This document shows, piece by piece, positions 5,401-12,094 of a stretch of 12,094 nucleotides of DNA. The position numbers were made by a program, and so were the translations under genes. The notes under the pieces are model-generated. The model had not been told where the DNA came from and ran no database searches. It saw nothing but the letters and a program-made list of their open reading frames with translations. Position 1 is the first letter of the stretch. Every line of letters starts with the position of its first letter. The DNA comes from an uncultured Bacilli bacterium (lineage in GTDB: Bacteria; Bacillota_I; Bacilli_A; RF39; UBA660), in NCBI GenBank assembly GCA_944331945.1, contig CALVJC010000014.1:1-12094 (forward strand), in the 5' to 3' direction.

Positions 5401-7013
5401 TTTGTATTGAAGGAATAAAATCGCCAATTGAAAAAAATACCAAAGAAGCACTAAAAGACTTTGTTATGACAAAATATCATCTAAAAGAAAAAGAGATACT
5501 AGATTTTAAACTTATAAAACAATCCCTCGATGCCAGAAAAAAAGATCATCTTCATTATGTCAATACGATCCATCTTTCTTTATCCAACGAAAAACATTTT
5601 TTAAAAAAATATCATTCCAACCAAATTTATAACATAAAAGAAGAGTTCTACACGCTTCCCAAAAAAGGCATAGAACCAATGCAGTTTCGCCCCATTATTG
5701 TAGGTAGTGGTCCGGCCGGCTTATTTTGTACTTATCTTCTCGCTTCCATGGGGTATCAGCCAATTTTAATTGAGCGTGGAGAAAAGATAGAAGATCGGGT
5801 TAAGAGCGTGGAACATTTTTTTAGCACCGGGGAATTAAAAGAAAATAGCAATGTTCAATTTGGCGAAGGAGGAGCGGGGACTTTCTCAGATGGAAAATTA
5901 AACACTCGCACCAAAGACGCTTGCCATCGAAAAGAAAAGATTCTTGATATTTTTGTAGAATGCGGTGCGGGGGAAGAGATAAAATATCAACAAAACCCTC
6001 ATATCGGTACCGATCAATTAAGAGAAGTGATCATCCGTCTGCGTCAAAAAATTCTCGAGCTCGGTGGAAAAATTCATTATAATACCTGTCTTACCAATCT
6101 TTGCATAAAAGATCAAAAAATAGAAGCCATTGAAGTAAACCATGATCATATCATTCCATGCTCTCATTTAGTCCTAGCAATTGGACATAGTGCTAGAGAT
6201 ACTTTTTTACTATTAAAAGAAAAAGGACTAGATATGGAAGCCAAACCTTTTGCTATAGGCCTAAGAATAGAGCATCCCCAAGCGATGATCAACGAAGCGC
6301 AGTATGGCAACAAGGCCGAAAAACTTCCGCCCGCCAGTTATAAACTAACTTATACGACCAAAAAAAGAAGAGGAGTTTACAGCTTCTGTATGTGTCCTGG
6401 AGGTTATGTTGTCAATGCCTCGAGTGAGAAAGGACATCTAGCCATCAATGGGATGAGTTATCATGCACGCGACGGAAAAAATGCCAACAGCGCTATTGTG
6501 GTGACCGTCACTAAAGATGACTTTGGAAGCAACCCTCTAGCAGGACTTAGTTTTCAACAACGTTTAGAAGAACATGCTTATCAAGAAGCAAGAGGGAAAA
6601 TACCCGTTCAATTATGGAGGGACTATCGCGATAACCGGATGTCTTCTTCCTTTGGCAGCATCAAGCCAGAAATAAAAGGGTCCTATGCTTTTGCTAATTT
6701 AAACAACCTATTTCCAAACACAATCAATGAGGCTCTAAAAGAGGCGATCCCGTATTTTGGTCAAAAAATAAAAGGATTTGATCGGGAAGATGCCATTTTC
6801 GCAGGAATCGAAACGAGAACTTCCTCTCCCATCCGGATTCTACGTAATGAATCTTTCGAATCAAACATCAGAGGAATTTACCCCTGTGGAGAAGGAAGCG
6901 GTTACGCCGGTGGTATCATGACCGCCGCTCGCGATGGTCTCTTAATTGCCGAAGAAATTATCAAAAACTATTATCCAGTACAAGAAAAAGGTGGGAAAGA
7001 AAATGAAACTTAA
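5397..7013 (+). CDS. COG2509-type FAD-dependent dehydrogenase
   Basis: This 538-aa protein is an uncharacterised FAD-dependent dehydrogenase (COG2509). Residues 1-95 form the family's N-terminal domain, with its SLDARKK signature at 43-49. The Rossmann nucleotide motif is IVGSGPAGLF (101-110, GxGxxG) with Glu126 at the end of the second strand. The conserved FGEGGAGTFSDGKL lies at 155-168, and the FAD-contacting C-terminal motif CGEGSGYAGG at 497-506, followed by TAARDGL. Predicted to be cytosolic; no signal peptide is seen. Members occur widely in Bacillota, but no reaction is firmly established. Its start overlaps the previous stop by 4 bp. It is the second, unrelated-subfamily flavoprotein in the operon. 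The tail overlaps the next start by 11 bp. Confidence 0.9.
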   Translation: MICIEGIKSPIEKNTKEALKDFVMTKYHLKEKEILDFKLIKQSLDARKKDHLHYVNTIHLSLSNEKHFLKKYHSNQIYNIKEEFYTLPKKGIEPMQFRPIIVGSGPAGLFCTYLLASMGYQPILIERGEKIEDRVKSVEHFFSTGELKENSNVQFGEGGAGTFSDGKLNTRTKDACHRKEKILDIFVECGAGEEIKYQQNPHIGTDQLREVIIRLRQKILELGGKIHYNTCLTNLCIKDQKIEAIEVNHDHIIPCSHLVLAIGHSARDTFLLLKEKGLDMEAKPFAIGLRIEHPQAMINEAQYGNKAEKLPPASYKLTYTTKKRRGVYSFCMCPGGYVVNASSEKGHLAINGMSYHARDGKNANSAIVVTVTKDDFGSNPLAGLSFQQRLEEHAYQEARGKIPVQLWRDYRDNRMSSSFGSIKPEIKGSYAFANLNNLFPNTINEALKEAIPYFGQKIKGFDREDAIFAGIETRTSSPIRILRNESFESNIRGIYPCGEGSGYAGGIMTAARDGLLIAEEIIKNYYPVQEKGGKENET

Positions 7014-7452
7014 TCATTTTAAAGTAGAAAAATTAAATCTCAAAGAAGAAGAACATTATGTACTAGCTAAAAAACTAGAACGCAGTGCTAAAATCGATTA
7101 TATTTCTCCCCATTTCATAACCTTTCTTGAGAAAGAGCAAACGAATAATTATGTTTTAAAAGATGAAGAAAATCATTCGCTTGGTATTTTCGGGGAAAAA
7201 CCAGATGAAAGAGATCATACGACAGAAATTTGGTGCGCTTTGCAAGAAGGCAAAAGAAATCAAGGAATTGGAAACCATTTTTTAGGAGAAATTACAAAAT
7301 ATTTGATTACCGAAAAAGACTATAGTGATGTGAAATTAGTCATTCAAAAACAAAACAAAGCGAGTCGTAAAATCGCTTTAGAAAACGGTTATCAAATATA
7401 TCGCTCCGTGGACGATGACAAAGACGAATTTCGCTATTTTGGAAGGAAGTGA
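7003..7452 (+). CDS. GNAT-family N-acetyltransferase, 149 aa
   Basis: This small acetyltransferase has the GNAT acetyl-CoA site: strand TEIWCALQ, then R-N-Q-G-I-G (85-90, Q/RxxGxG/A motif). It ends with the typical NKASRKIALENGYQIYRS (about 118-135), the motif B region where a side chain is often catalytic. The acceptor substrate, whether small molecule or protein N-terminus, cannot be inferred. I start it at ATG 7003 because AAGGTGG lies 8 bases upstream. An ATG at 6946 would add 19 basic residues and overlap the previous gene by 68 bp, with no better ribosome site. It overlaps the COG2509 gene by 11 bp and is followed after 4 bp by the small acidic protein. Confidence 0.88.
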   Translation: MKLNHFKVEKLNLKEEEHYVLAKKLERSAKIDYISPHFITFLEKEQTNNYVLKDEENHSLGIFGEKPDERDHTTEIWCALQEGKRNQGIGNHFLGEITKYLITEKDYSDVKLVIQKQNKASRKIALENGYQIYRSVDDDKDEFRYFGRK

Positions 7453-7456
7453 ACCA

Positions 7457-7648
7457 ATGGGATTAATTGTGAAAAACACGACTTATGATGACGGAGAAGA
7501 TGAATTACCAATTGGAACCGAAGTAACCATTCCTTTAACCGAGGAAGAAGGAGTCGTAGTGATGAAGTTTGGTAATTTATATCAAGTGGAAACAAAAAGT
7601 GGTGTTAAAACTTATACACGTTCAGAATTAAATAAGAATAGCTCTTGA
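7457..7648 (+). CDS. Hypothetical 63-aa acidic protein
   Basis: I do not recognise this protein. It is short and acidic in its first half (DDGEDE, TEEE). It is predicted to be mostly beta, with segments TEVTIPL, GVVVMKFGN, LYQVETKSG and KTYTRSEL, compatible with a small SH3- or OB-like barrel. It has no cysteines and no membrane segment. The start at ATG 7457 is chosen because AAGGAAGTGA (7443-7452), close to the full anti-16S sequence, lies just before it. This ribosome site covers the last codons of the acetyltransferase. An upstream in-frame ATG at 7415 lies inside that gene and lacks such a site. It is the last gene of the operon. Its stop codon TGA (7646-7648) sits in the loop of the terminator. 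Confidence 0.75.
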   Translation: MGLIVKNTTYDDGEDELPIGTEVTIPLTEEEGVVVMKFGNLYQVETKSGVKTYTRSELNKNSS

Positions 7649-7662
7649 CAGCTATTTTTTTT
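7637..7662 (+). terminator. Terminator of the exchanger-flavoprotein operon
   Basis: AATAGCT (7637-7643) pairs perfectly with AGCTATT (7650-7656) around a six-base loop, followed by eight Ts (7655-7662). A few extra weak pairs extend the stem base. The left arm is coding sequence of the 63-aa protein, and its stop codon lies in the loop, so translation of the last codons would compete with hairpin folding. Confidence 0.85.
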
Positions 7663-7673
7663 CTCGCTAAGAT
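7645..7673 (+). promoter_or_regulatory. Promoter of the acyl-CoA synthetase gene, overlapping the terminator
   Basis: A perfect -35 box TTGACA (7645-7650) lies in the loop and first base of the right arm of the preceding terminator. Seventeen base pairs on is TAAGAT (7668-7673), a 4-of-6 match to the -10 consensus. The predicted start is near 7680. The leader of about 30 nt ends in GGGAGG before the ATG at 7711. Confidence 0.55.
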
Positions 7674-7710
7674 GATTATATGAGAATAAAAGGGACTATA
7701 GGGAGGAAAA

Positions 7711-9528
7711 ATGAAAAACCAAGAGATACAAAATACGGAAAAAAAATTAAAAAGAACAGGGAAGCCATCCCTTGACCATCCTCATTGGAGATGGTATCCC
7801 AAGGAAGCCTATGAAAGACCAATTCCAAAAGAAAAAGCCTATGATTATATGAAAGAAAGAAACGAAGGCTATTTAAATGATATAGTATTACGTTATTTTG
7901 GACGAAAAATTACTTATCGGGAATTCTTTGATAAGATCGAGGAAACCGAGAAAGCACTAATTCAATTAGGAGTCAAAGAAAATGATATTGTGACGATTAT
8001 GTCTGTAAATAGCCCAGAGCTTATCTATCTTTTCTATGCTTTAAACAAAATGAATGCCATTCCAAATATGATTGATCCAAGAACGAAACCTGTTGGCATT
8101 AAAATGTATTTAGATGAAGTAAAATCCCGTCATTTATTTATGCTAAATATGTGTTATTCAGCTGTAACACCGATTTTAGATCAAACCTCTTTAGACAAAG
8201 TTGTCGTTTTATCACCAAATGATTCATTGCCATTCGGAGTAAAACAGATCAAAGCCTTAAAAGATCGCCAAGAGAAAAAACAAGGAACGTTACCGACCAT
8301 TGAATATAATGATAAATTCCTTTCTTGGTCTACCTTTTTACGGGCTGGCCGCAAGGTGAAGTATGTTCCTCATGCTCCTTATCGAGAAAATACCACTGCC
8401 TGCATTGTCCACACCGGTGGTACGACAGGAACCCCAAAAGGAGTAGAACTTACCAATGAAAATTTAAATGCAATGGTAGAAAATTTGGATTATGTCCATA
8501 CCGATCTAAAACGCCATCGTCGCTTCTTAAATGTTTTAGTCCCATTTGTCGCTTATGGAGCCGTTAATGGAATTCATACCGCTGTATCAAAAGGGTGGGA
8601 ATCTACTTTAATTCCGAAACTGGATCAAGCAAAATTTGCCGAATTATTACTAAAAACCAAAGCGGAAATAAGTCTTGGAGTACCATCTTACTTTGATTCG
8701 GCCATGGAAGATCCTTCTTTCCAGAAAGCGGACTTGCACCATGCCGTAAGTTACATTGTAGGAGGAGATGCCTTAAAAGAAGAAAAAGAATTTCGCTTGG
8801 ATGACTTTATTGTCTCTCGTGGTGGACGTGTCATAAAAAAAGGTTACGGTTTAACGGAATGTGCAGCCGCTGCTACGGTATCTAGTGATGTTATCAACTC
8901 GATTGGTAGTGTTGGTATTCCGCTTCCTCAAGTAACCATCGCAGCCTTTGATCTTGAAACCGGAGAAGAAAAAAGTTATGGAGAATCAGGAGAATTATGT
9001 ATCACTGGTCCTACAGTTATGAAAGGTTATTATCATCAAAAAGAAGAAACGGCCAATATGTTGAGAAAACATGAAGACGGTAAGATCTGGCTTCATTCGG
9101 GTGATTGGGGTTATGTAGCCGAAGATGGCCAAATTTATGTCACCGATCGTATTAAAAACATTGTTCCTCGTAGTGGTTATAAAGTATATCCTTCCGTAAT
9201 TGAAAATTTAGTCAGTCAAAAGCCTTATATTCAAAATTGCGCTTGTGTCGGTATTCCGAGTGCCTATGAAGAAAATGCTCCTGTTGTGTTCGCTACGTTA
9301 GAGGAAAAATTTCGCAATCAAGGTTTAGAAGAAACGATCAAAGAAGAAATTATGACTTCTTTTGAAGAAAGTTATCTTCCAGATTACAATTATCCTTATG
9401 AAATTATTTTCCGGGAAAATCTTCCTGAAACTTCCGTAGGTAAAATTGATAAAAAAGTTTTAAAACAAGAATACTTAGATCAAAAAGGAATGATTACCGC
9501 CAAACCAAAAGTATTTTCAAAAGGTTAA
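7711..9528 (+). CDS. AMP-forming acyl-CoA synthetase (class I adenylate-forming enzyme)
   Basis: This 605-aa enzyme should activate a carboxylic acid with ATP to acyl-AMP and then, most likely, transfer the acyl group to CoA. The motifs are complete and in order: phosphate loop HTGGTTGTPKGV (234-245), GYGLTECA (378-385), SGDWG (463-467), and the hinge and binding region TDRIKNIVPRSGYKVYP (478-494). The C-terminal catalytic Lys578 is in PETSVGKIDKK. An N-terminal segment (HWRWYPKEAYERPIP) precedes the fold. No carrier-protein or condensation domain follows, so it is a stand-alone ligase. A long-chain fatty acid is a reasonable guess but the pocket cannot be read. It has its own promoter and terminator and lies just upstream of the two-component genes. 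Length and motif set are normal and no lesion is seen. Confidence 0.9.
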   Translation: MKNQEIQNTEKKLKRTGKPSLDHPHWRWYPKEAYERPIPKEKAYDYMKERNEGYLNDIVLRYFGRKITYREFFDKIEETEKALIQLGVKENDIVTIMSVNSPELIYLFYALNKMNAIPNMIDPRTKPVGIKMYLDEVKSRHLFMLNMCYSAVTPILDQTSLDKVVVLSPNDSLPFGVKQIKALKDRQEKKQGTLPTIEYNDKFLSWSTFLRAGRKVKYVPHAPYRENTTACIVHTGGTTGTPKGVELTNENLNAMVENLDYVHTDLKRHRRFLNVLVPFVAYGAVNGIHTAVSKGWESTLIPKLDQAKFAELLLKTKAEISLGVPSYFDSAMEDPSFQKADLHHAVSYIVGGDALKEEKEFRLDDFIVSRGGRVIKKGYGLTECAAAATVSSDVINSIGSVGIPLPQVTIAAFDLETGEEKSYGESGELCITGPTVMKGYYHQKEETANMLRKHEDGKIWLHSGDWGYVAEDGQIYVTDRIKNIVPRSGYKVYPSVIENLVSQKPYIQNCACVGIPSAYEENAPVVFATLEEKFRNQGLEETIKEEIMTSFEESYLPDYNYPYEIIFRENLPETSVGKIDKKVLKQEYLDQKGMITAKPKVFSKG

Positions 9529-9554
9529 AAAGTACTGTTGCAGTGCTTTTTTTT
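9529..9554 (+). terminator. Terminator after the acyl-CoA synthetase gene
   Basis: The arms 9529-9537 and 9541-9549 form a 9-bp stem (one T-G wobble) around a TTG loop. It runs into eight Ts (9547-9554). It begins immediately after the TAA stop at 9526-9528. Confidence 0.88.
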
Positions 9555-9566
9555 GCGTGATATAAT
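9538..9566 (+). promoter_or_regulatory. Promoter of the hybrid kinase gene, overlapping the terminator
   Basis: A consensus TATAAT (9561-9566) preceded by TGA makes an extended -10. Exactly 17 bp upstream, TTGCAG (9538-9543) occupies the terminator loop and the start of its right arm. It keeps only the TTG of the -35 consensus, so the extended -10 should dominate. The predicted start near 9573 leaves about 26 nt before the ATG at 9599. Confidence 0.6.
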
Positions 9567-9598
9567 TTATTTATATTAAGGTATGAGAGTGTGGTAAT

Positions 9599-11434
9599 AT
9601 GAACTATAACATTTATTTTTCTTTTTTGAGTTTCTTCTACATTGTTTTACTACTAATTGTTTTCTTTTCCAAAAACAGACTGAATACTCTAGAAAATAAG
9701 ATTTATAAATATCTCATTATCGTCTGTTTTTCTGGTGCTATTTTAGAAATGTCTCAAATGGCCACCTGCTTAGTAATGGATACTTTGCCTTGGTTAAACG
9801 AATTTGTCGCGCATTTGTTTTTAGTCAATATTTTTACTTGGATTACCTTGCTATTACTTTATACCATAGCCGTCTCCTTTCAAAAGAAAATCATTAAGAC
9901 GATCGCTACCCCCATCATTGTCGTGTGGGCGGTAGCAAGTGTTTTCCTTCTTCTATTACCAATTCAATACTATTTTGAACCTGGAAAAATGTTTTACTCT
10001 TATACTTATGGAGATGCCGTTGATTTCTTAAAAATTCTCTCAGTGATGTTCTTATTATTTTCTGTCCTTTGTATGTTCATGAGAATCAAAGAATTACGAA
10101 CGAAAAAATATGTTCCTATCTTAACCTATACGATTTTATTCTTTGCCGCTGGAATTATTCAAATTATAGAACCAACCTTAGTTCTCCTCCAAACGGTACA
10201 AACCTTTGTTACCTTTCTAATGTACTTTACAATTGAAAATCCTGACTTACAAATGATTGCCGATTTAAACATTGCTCGAGAGACAGCTGAAAAAGCAAAC
10301 AATGCCAAGACAGAATTTTTATCGAATATGTCACATGAGATTCGAACCCCTTTAAATGCTATTACTGGCTTCAGTCAGGCACTGGCTAATGAGAAAGAGC
10401 TTCCAGATTCGGTCAAAGATGATGTCAAAGATATCTTAATGGCTTCCGATAGTCTCTTAGAAATTGTAAATGGTATCTTAGATATTTCGAAAATTGAAGC
10501 CAACAAACTAGAAATTATTAATACTTATTATTCTCCAAGAAAAATATTTGATGAACTTGCCACACTTACCAAGGCTCGTTTAGGAAATGAAAAACCCATT
10601 GAATTAAAAATAAACTTTGCCGAAGATTTGCCGAAAGTATTATATGGTGATTATGCTAGAATCAAACAAATCTGCTTAAACATTTTAACGAATGCAGTAA
10701 AATATACCGAAAAAGGTTCCATTGAATTTGTTGTTAGTTGTCTTGCCAAGGGAGATATTTGTCGTTTAATTATTTCGGTGGAAGATACGGGTATTGGTAT
10801 TAAACGAGATAAAATTGATAAACTCTTTACCAAATTTGAACGTCTTGATGAGGAGAAGAATATTACGATTGAAGGTACAGGCTTAGGACTAGCTATTACG
10901 AAAAAATTAGTTGAACTTATGCATGGTGATTTGGTTGTCCAAAGTGTCTATGGGAAAGGAAGTAAGTTCACCGTTTCGATTGATCAACGTATTGCACAAG
11001 TGGATGCCCTTAAAGAAGAATCTCCTACAAGCACTTTACAACTTCCACAAAACAATCAAATGCAGGGAAAACGAGTATTAGTAGTCGATGATAATAACCT
11101 AAATATTAAAGTCGCTACTAGACTTTTAACTGCTTATGGAATTGAAGTGGATAGTGTCATGAGTGGAACCGAATGTATTGATAAAATTAAAAAACAAGAA
11201 CATTATGATTTGATTTTACTAGATGACATGATGCCAAGAATGACCGGAACGCAAACCTTATTCATTTTGACGAAACTGCCAGATTTTCATATTCCAGTTG
11301 TGGCTTTGACGGCCAATGCCATTTCGGGCATGAAAGAAAAATACTTACAAGAAGGCTTCCAAGATTATATTCCAAAGCCTATTGAGAAAAAAGAATTAGA
11401 GCGAGTACTAAACAAGTATTTAAATAAAAATTAA
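9599..11434 (+). CDS. Membrane-bound hybrid sensor histidine kinase with receiver domain
   Basis: The protein has 611 aa. Residues 1-212 carry about seven hydrophobic segments (near 7-23, 37-58, 71-92, 103-121, 143-162, 172-190, 195-212), a multi-span sensor without a large extracellular domain. A short linker leads to the dimerisation and phosphoacceptor domain with SHEIRTPLNAI, His246. The ATP-binding domain follows: N box NILTNAVKYT (361-370), G1 box EDTGIGI (395-401), F box LFTKFER, and G2 box GTGLGLAI (426-433). A receiver domain covers about 490-608, with acidic pair Asp497/Asp498, phosphoacceptor Asp542 in LLDDMMP, Thr571 and Lys593. Hybrid kinases need an HPt protein to pass phosphate on, and the next gene encodes one. 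The ligand is unknown. The ATG is preceded by a modest GTGTGG site. Confidence 0.92.
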   Translation: MNYNIYFSFLSFFYIVLLLIVFFSKNRLNTLENKIYKYLIIVCFSGAILEMSQMATCLVMDTLPWLNEFVAHLFLVNIFTWITLLLLYTIAVSFQKKIIKTIATPIIVVWAVASVFLLLLPIQYYFEPGKMFYSYTYGDAVDFLKILSVMFLLFSVLCMFMRIKELRTKKYVPILTYTILFFAAGIIQIIEPTLVLLQTVQTFVTFLMYFTIENPDLQMIADLNIARETAEKANNAKTEFLSNMSHEIRTPLNAITGFSQALANEKELPDSVKDDVKDILMASDSLLEIVNGILDISKIEANKLEIINTYYSPRKIFDELATLTKARLGNEKPIELKINFAEDLPKVLYGDYARIKQICLNILTNAVKYTEKGSIEFVVSCLAKGDICRLIISVEDTGIGIKRDKIDKLFTKFERLDEEKNITIEGTGLGLAITKKLVELMHGDLVVQSVYGKGSKFTVSIDQRIAQVDALKEESPTSTLQLPQNNQMQGKRVLVVDDNNLNIKVATRLLTAYGIEVDSVMSGTECIDKIKKQEHYDLILLDDMMPRMTGTQTLFILTKLPDFHIPVVALTANAISGMKEKYLQEGFQDYIPKPIEKKELERVLNKYLNKN

Positions 11435-11447
11435 AATATGGTATAGT
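11419..11447 (+). promoter_or_regulatory. Possible internal promoter for the HPt-receiver gene
   Basis: TGGTATAGT (11439-11447) is an extended -10 with TATAGT. TTTAAA (11419-11424), 17 bp upstream, matches the -35 consensus at 4 of 6 positions and lies in the 3' end of the kinase gene. It would let the downstream gene be made without the kinase. No terminator separates the two, so they are probably also co-transcribed. Confidence 0.45.
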
Positions 11448-11468
11448 AAACTTAAGGAGGATAAGAGA

Positions 11469-12094
11469 ATGAAAGACGTAACGCTATTAACCAATAACGG
11501 AGTAAATGTAGAAAAAAGCTTAGAATTATTTGGGGATATGGCAACCTATGATGATACCCTAGGAGATTTTTTAGCGGATATTGATGAAAAAGAAGAGAAA
11601 ATAAAACAATATAAAGAAGCTGGCGATATGGCCAACTATGCTATTTTAGTACACGGTTTAAAAAGTGATTCAAAATATTTTGGCTTTGATAAATTAGCAG
11701 AGCTTGCTTACCAGCACGAAATGGCTTCGAAAAATAATAATTTGTATTATGTTACCGCCAATTTTGATGCTTTGATTTTAGAATTAGATCGTATTGTTCA
11801 TCTAGTAAAACAATACTTAGGCATCGAAGAAGTAGGAACAGCAACGACGATTGTTACACCAATGAAAGATCGCGCTATCATTGTAGTAGATGACTCTGCT
11901 GTTATCAAAACTTTTATTCAAAAGATTTTCAATAATCAATTTGAAGTATTAGTAGCGAATGATGGACAAGAAGCTTTAAATATGATTGCAAACTCTAATA
12001 TTCGCATCGTAGGAATGTTATTAGATCTCAATATGCCAAATGTCAATGGTTTTCAAGTATTAGAATATTTTAGAACCAACAATTTATTTGATCG
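11469..12094 (+). CDS. HPt-receiver phosphorelay protein (3' end outside window)
   Basis: The frame is open from ATG 11469, preceded by AAGGAGG, to the window end: 208 residues visible. Residues about 10-115 are helical and contain VHGLKSDSKYFGF with His62. This matches the HPt phosphotransfer consensus (AHxLKGxSxxxG), followed by a helix LAELAYQHEMASK. A linker of about 15 residues leads to a receiver domain starting at RAIIVVDDSAV (acidic pair Asp141/Asp142), with phosphoacceptor Asp186 in LLDLNMP. The Lys near the end of the receiver lies beyond the window. Anything after the receiver, such as a DNA-binding or GGDEF output, is also not visible. With the preceding hybrid kinase it supplies the third and fourth steps of a His-Asp-His-Asp relay. 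The gap to the kinase gene is 34 bp. Confidence 0.9.
   Translation, partial: MKDVTLLTNNGVNVEKSLELFGDMATYDDTLGDFLADIDEKEEKIKQYKEAGDMANYAILVHGLKSDSKYFGFDKLAELAYQHEMASKNNNLYYVTANFDALILELDRIVHLVKQYLGIEEVGTATTIVTPMKDRAIIVVDDSAVIKTFIQKIFNNQFEVLVANDGQEALNMIANSNIRIVGMLLDLNMPNVNGFQVLEYFRTNNLFD

Noticed and set aside
5249..5443. Minus-strand open frame over the junction of the two flavoprotein genes
   Set aside because: It is antisense to conserved FAD-binding C-terminal codons and lacks a ribosome site.
6946..7002. Upstream ATG as start of the acetyltransferase
   Set aside because: It would add 19 basic residues inside the COG2509 gene; ATG 7003 has AAGGTGG at the right distance.
10651..10833. Minus-strand open frame of 60 codons
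   Set aside because: It is antisense to the ATP-binding domain of the kinase.

Overview
The window is an AT-rich bacterial stretch, about one-third G+C by eye. It is gene-dense on the + strand, with strong AAGGAGG-type ribosome sites, short leaders, sigma-A-type promoters and U-tailed hairpin terminators. TGA is used as a stop and Trp is TGG, so this is genetic code 11. Protein families and style suggest a low-GC Bacillota member, probably a small-genome gut lineage of Bacilli (RF39/Erysipelotrichales-like). That placement is inference; the window contains no rRNA or other taxonomic marker.

Bases 1-3115 look accessory and partly decaying. They hold the 3' end of an unrecognised gene, a possible 27-codon minus-strand peptide with a very good ribosome site, and an orphan 186-aa protein with its own promoter. 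Next come a minus-strand cysteine-rich repeat protein without a convincing start, a 172-aa unknown protein, and a broken aminoglycoside-phosphotransferase-fold kinase. The kinase has a lost start, a one-base T-run frameshift and an in-frame stop, yet its catalytic HGD and IDME motifs are still readable.

Bases 3151-7662 form one compact housekeeping-type operon. It has a promoter at 3151-3180, then a cation/Ca2+ exchanger, an HI0933-type flavoprotein, a COG2509 FAD dehydrogenase, a GNAT acetyltransferase and a 63-aa acidic protein, and ends at a terminator at 7637-7662. Gaps range from 16 bp to overlaps of 4 and 11 bp.

Bases 7645-12094 hold a 605-aa AMP-forming acyl-CoA synthetase, a 611-aa membrane hybrid histidine kinase (7TM, HisKA, HATPase, receiver), and an HPt-receiver protein cut by the window end. 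The last two carry all domains of a His-Asp-His-Asp phosphorelay split over two adjacent genes. Each gene of this block appears to have its own promoter. At two junctions the candidate -35 box lies inside or across the loop of the preceding terminator, so the stop of one unit and the start of the next share the same bases.

No CRISPR array, tRNA, rRNA, insertion sequence or phage module was recognised. The best leads are the compressed terminator-promoter junctions, the split phosphorelay of unknown output, the cysteine-rich minus-strand gene, and the readable kinase pseudogene.
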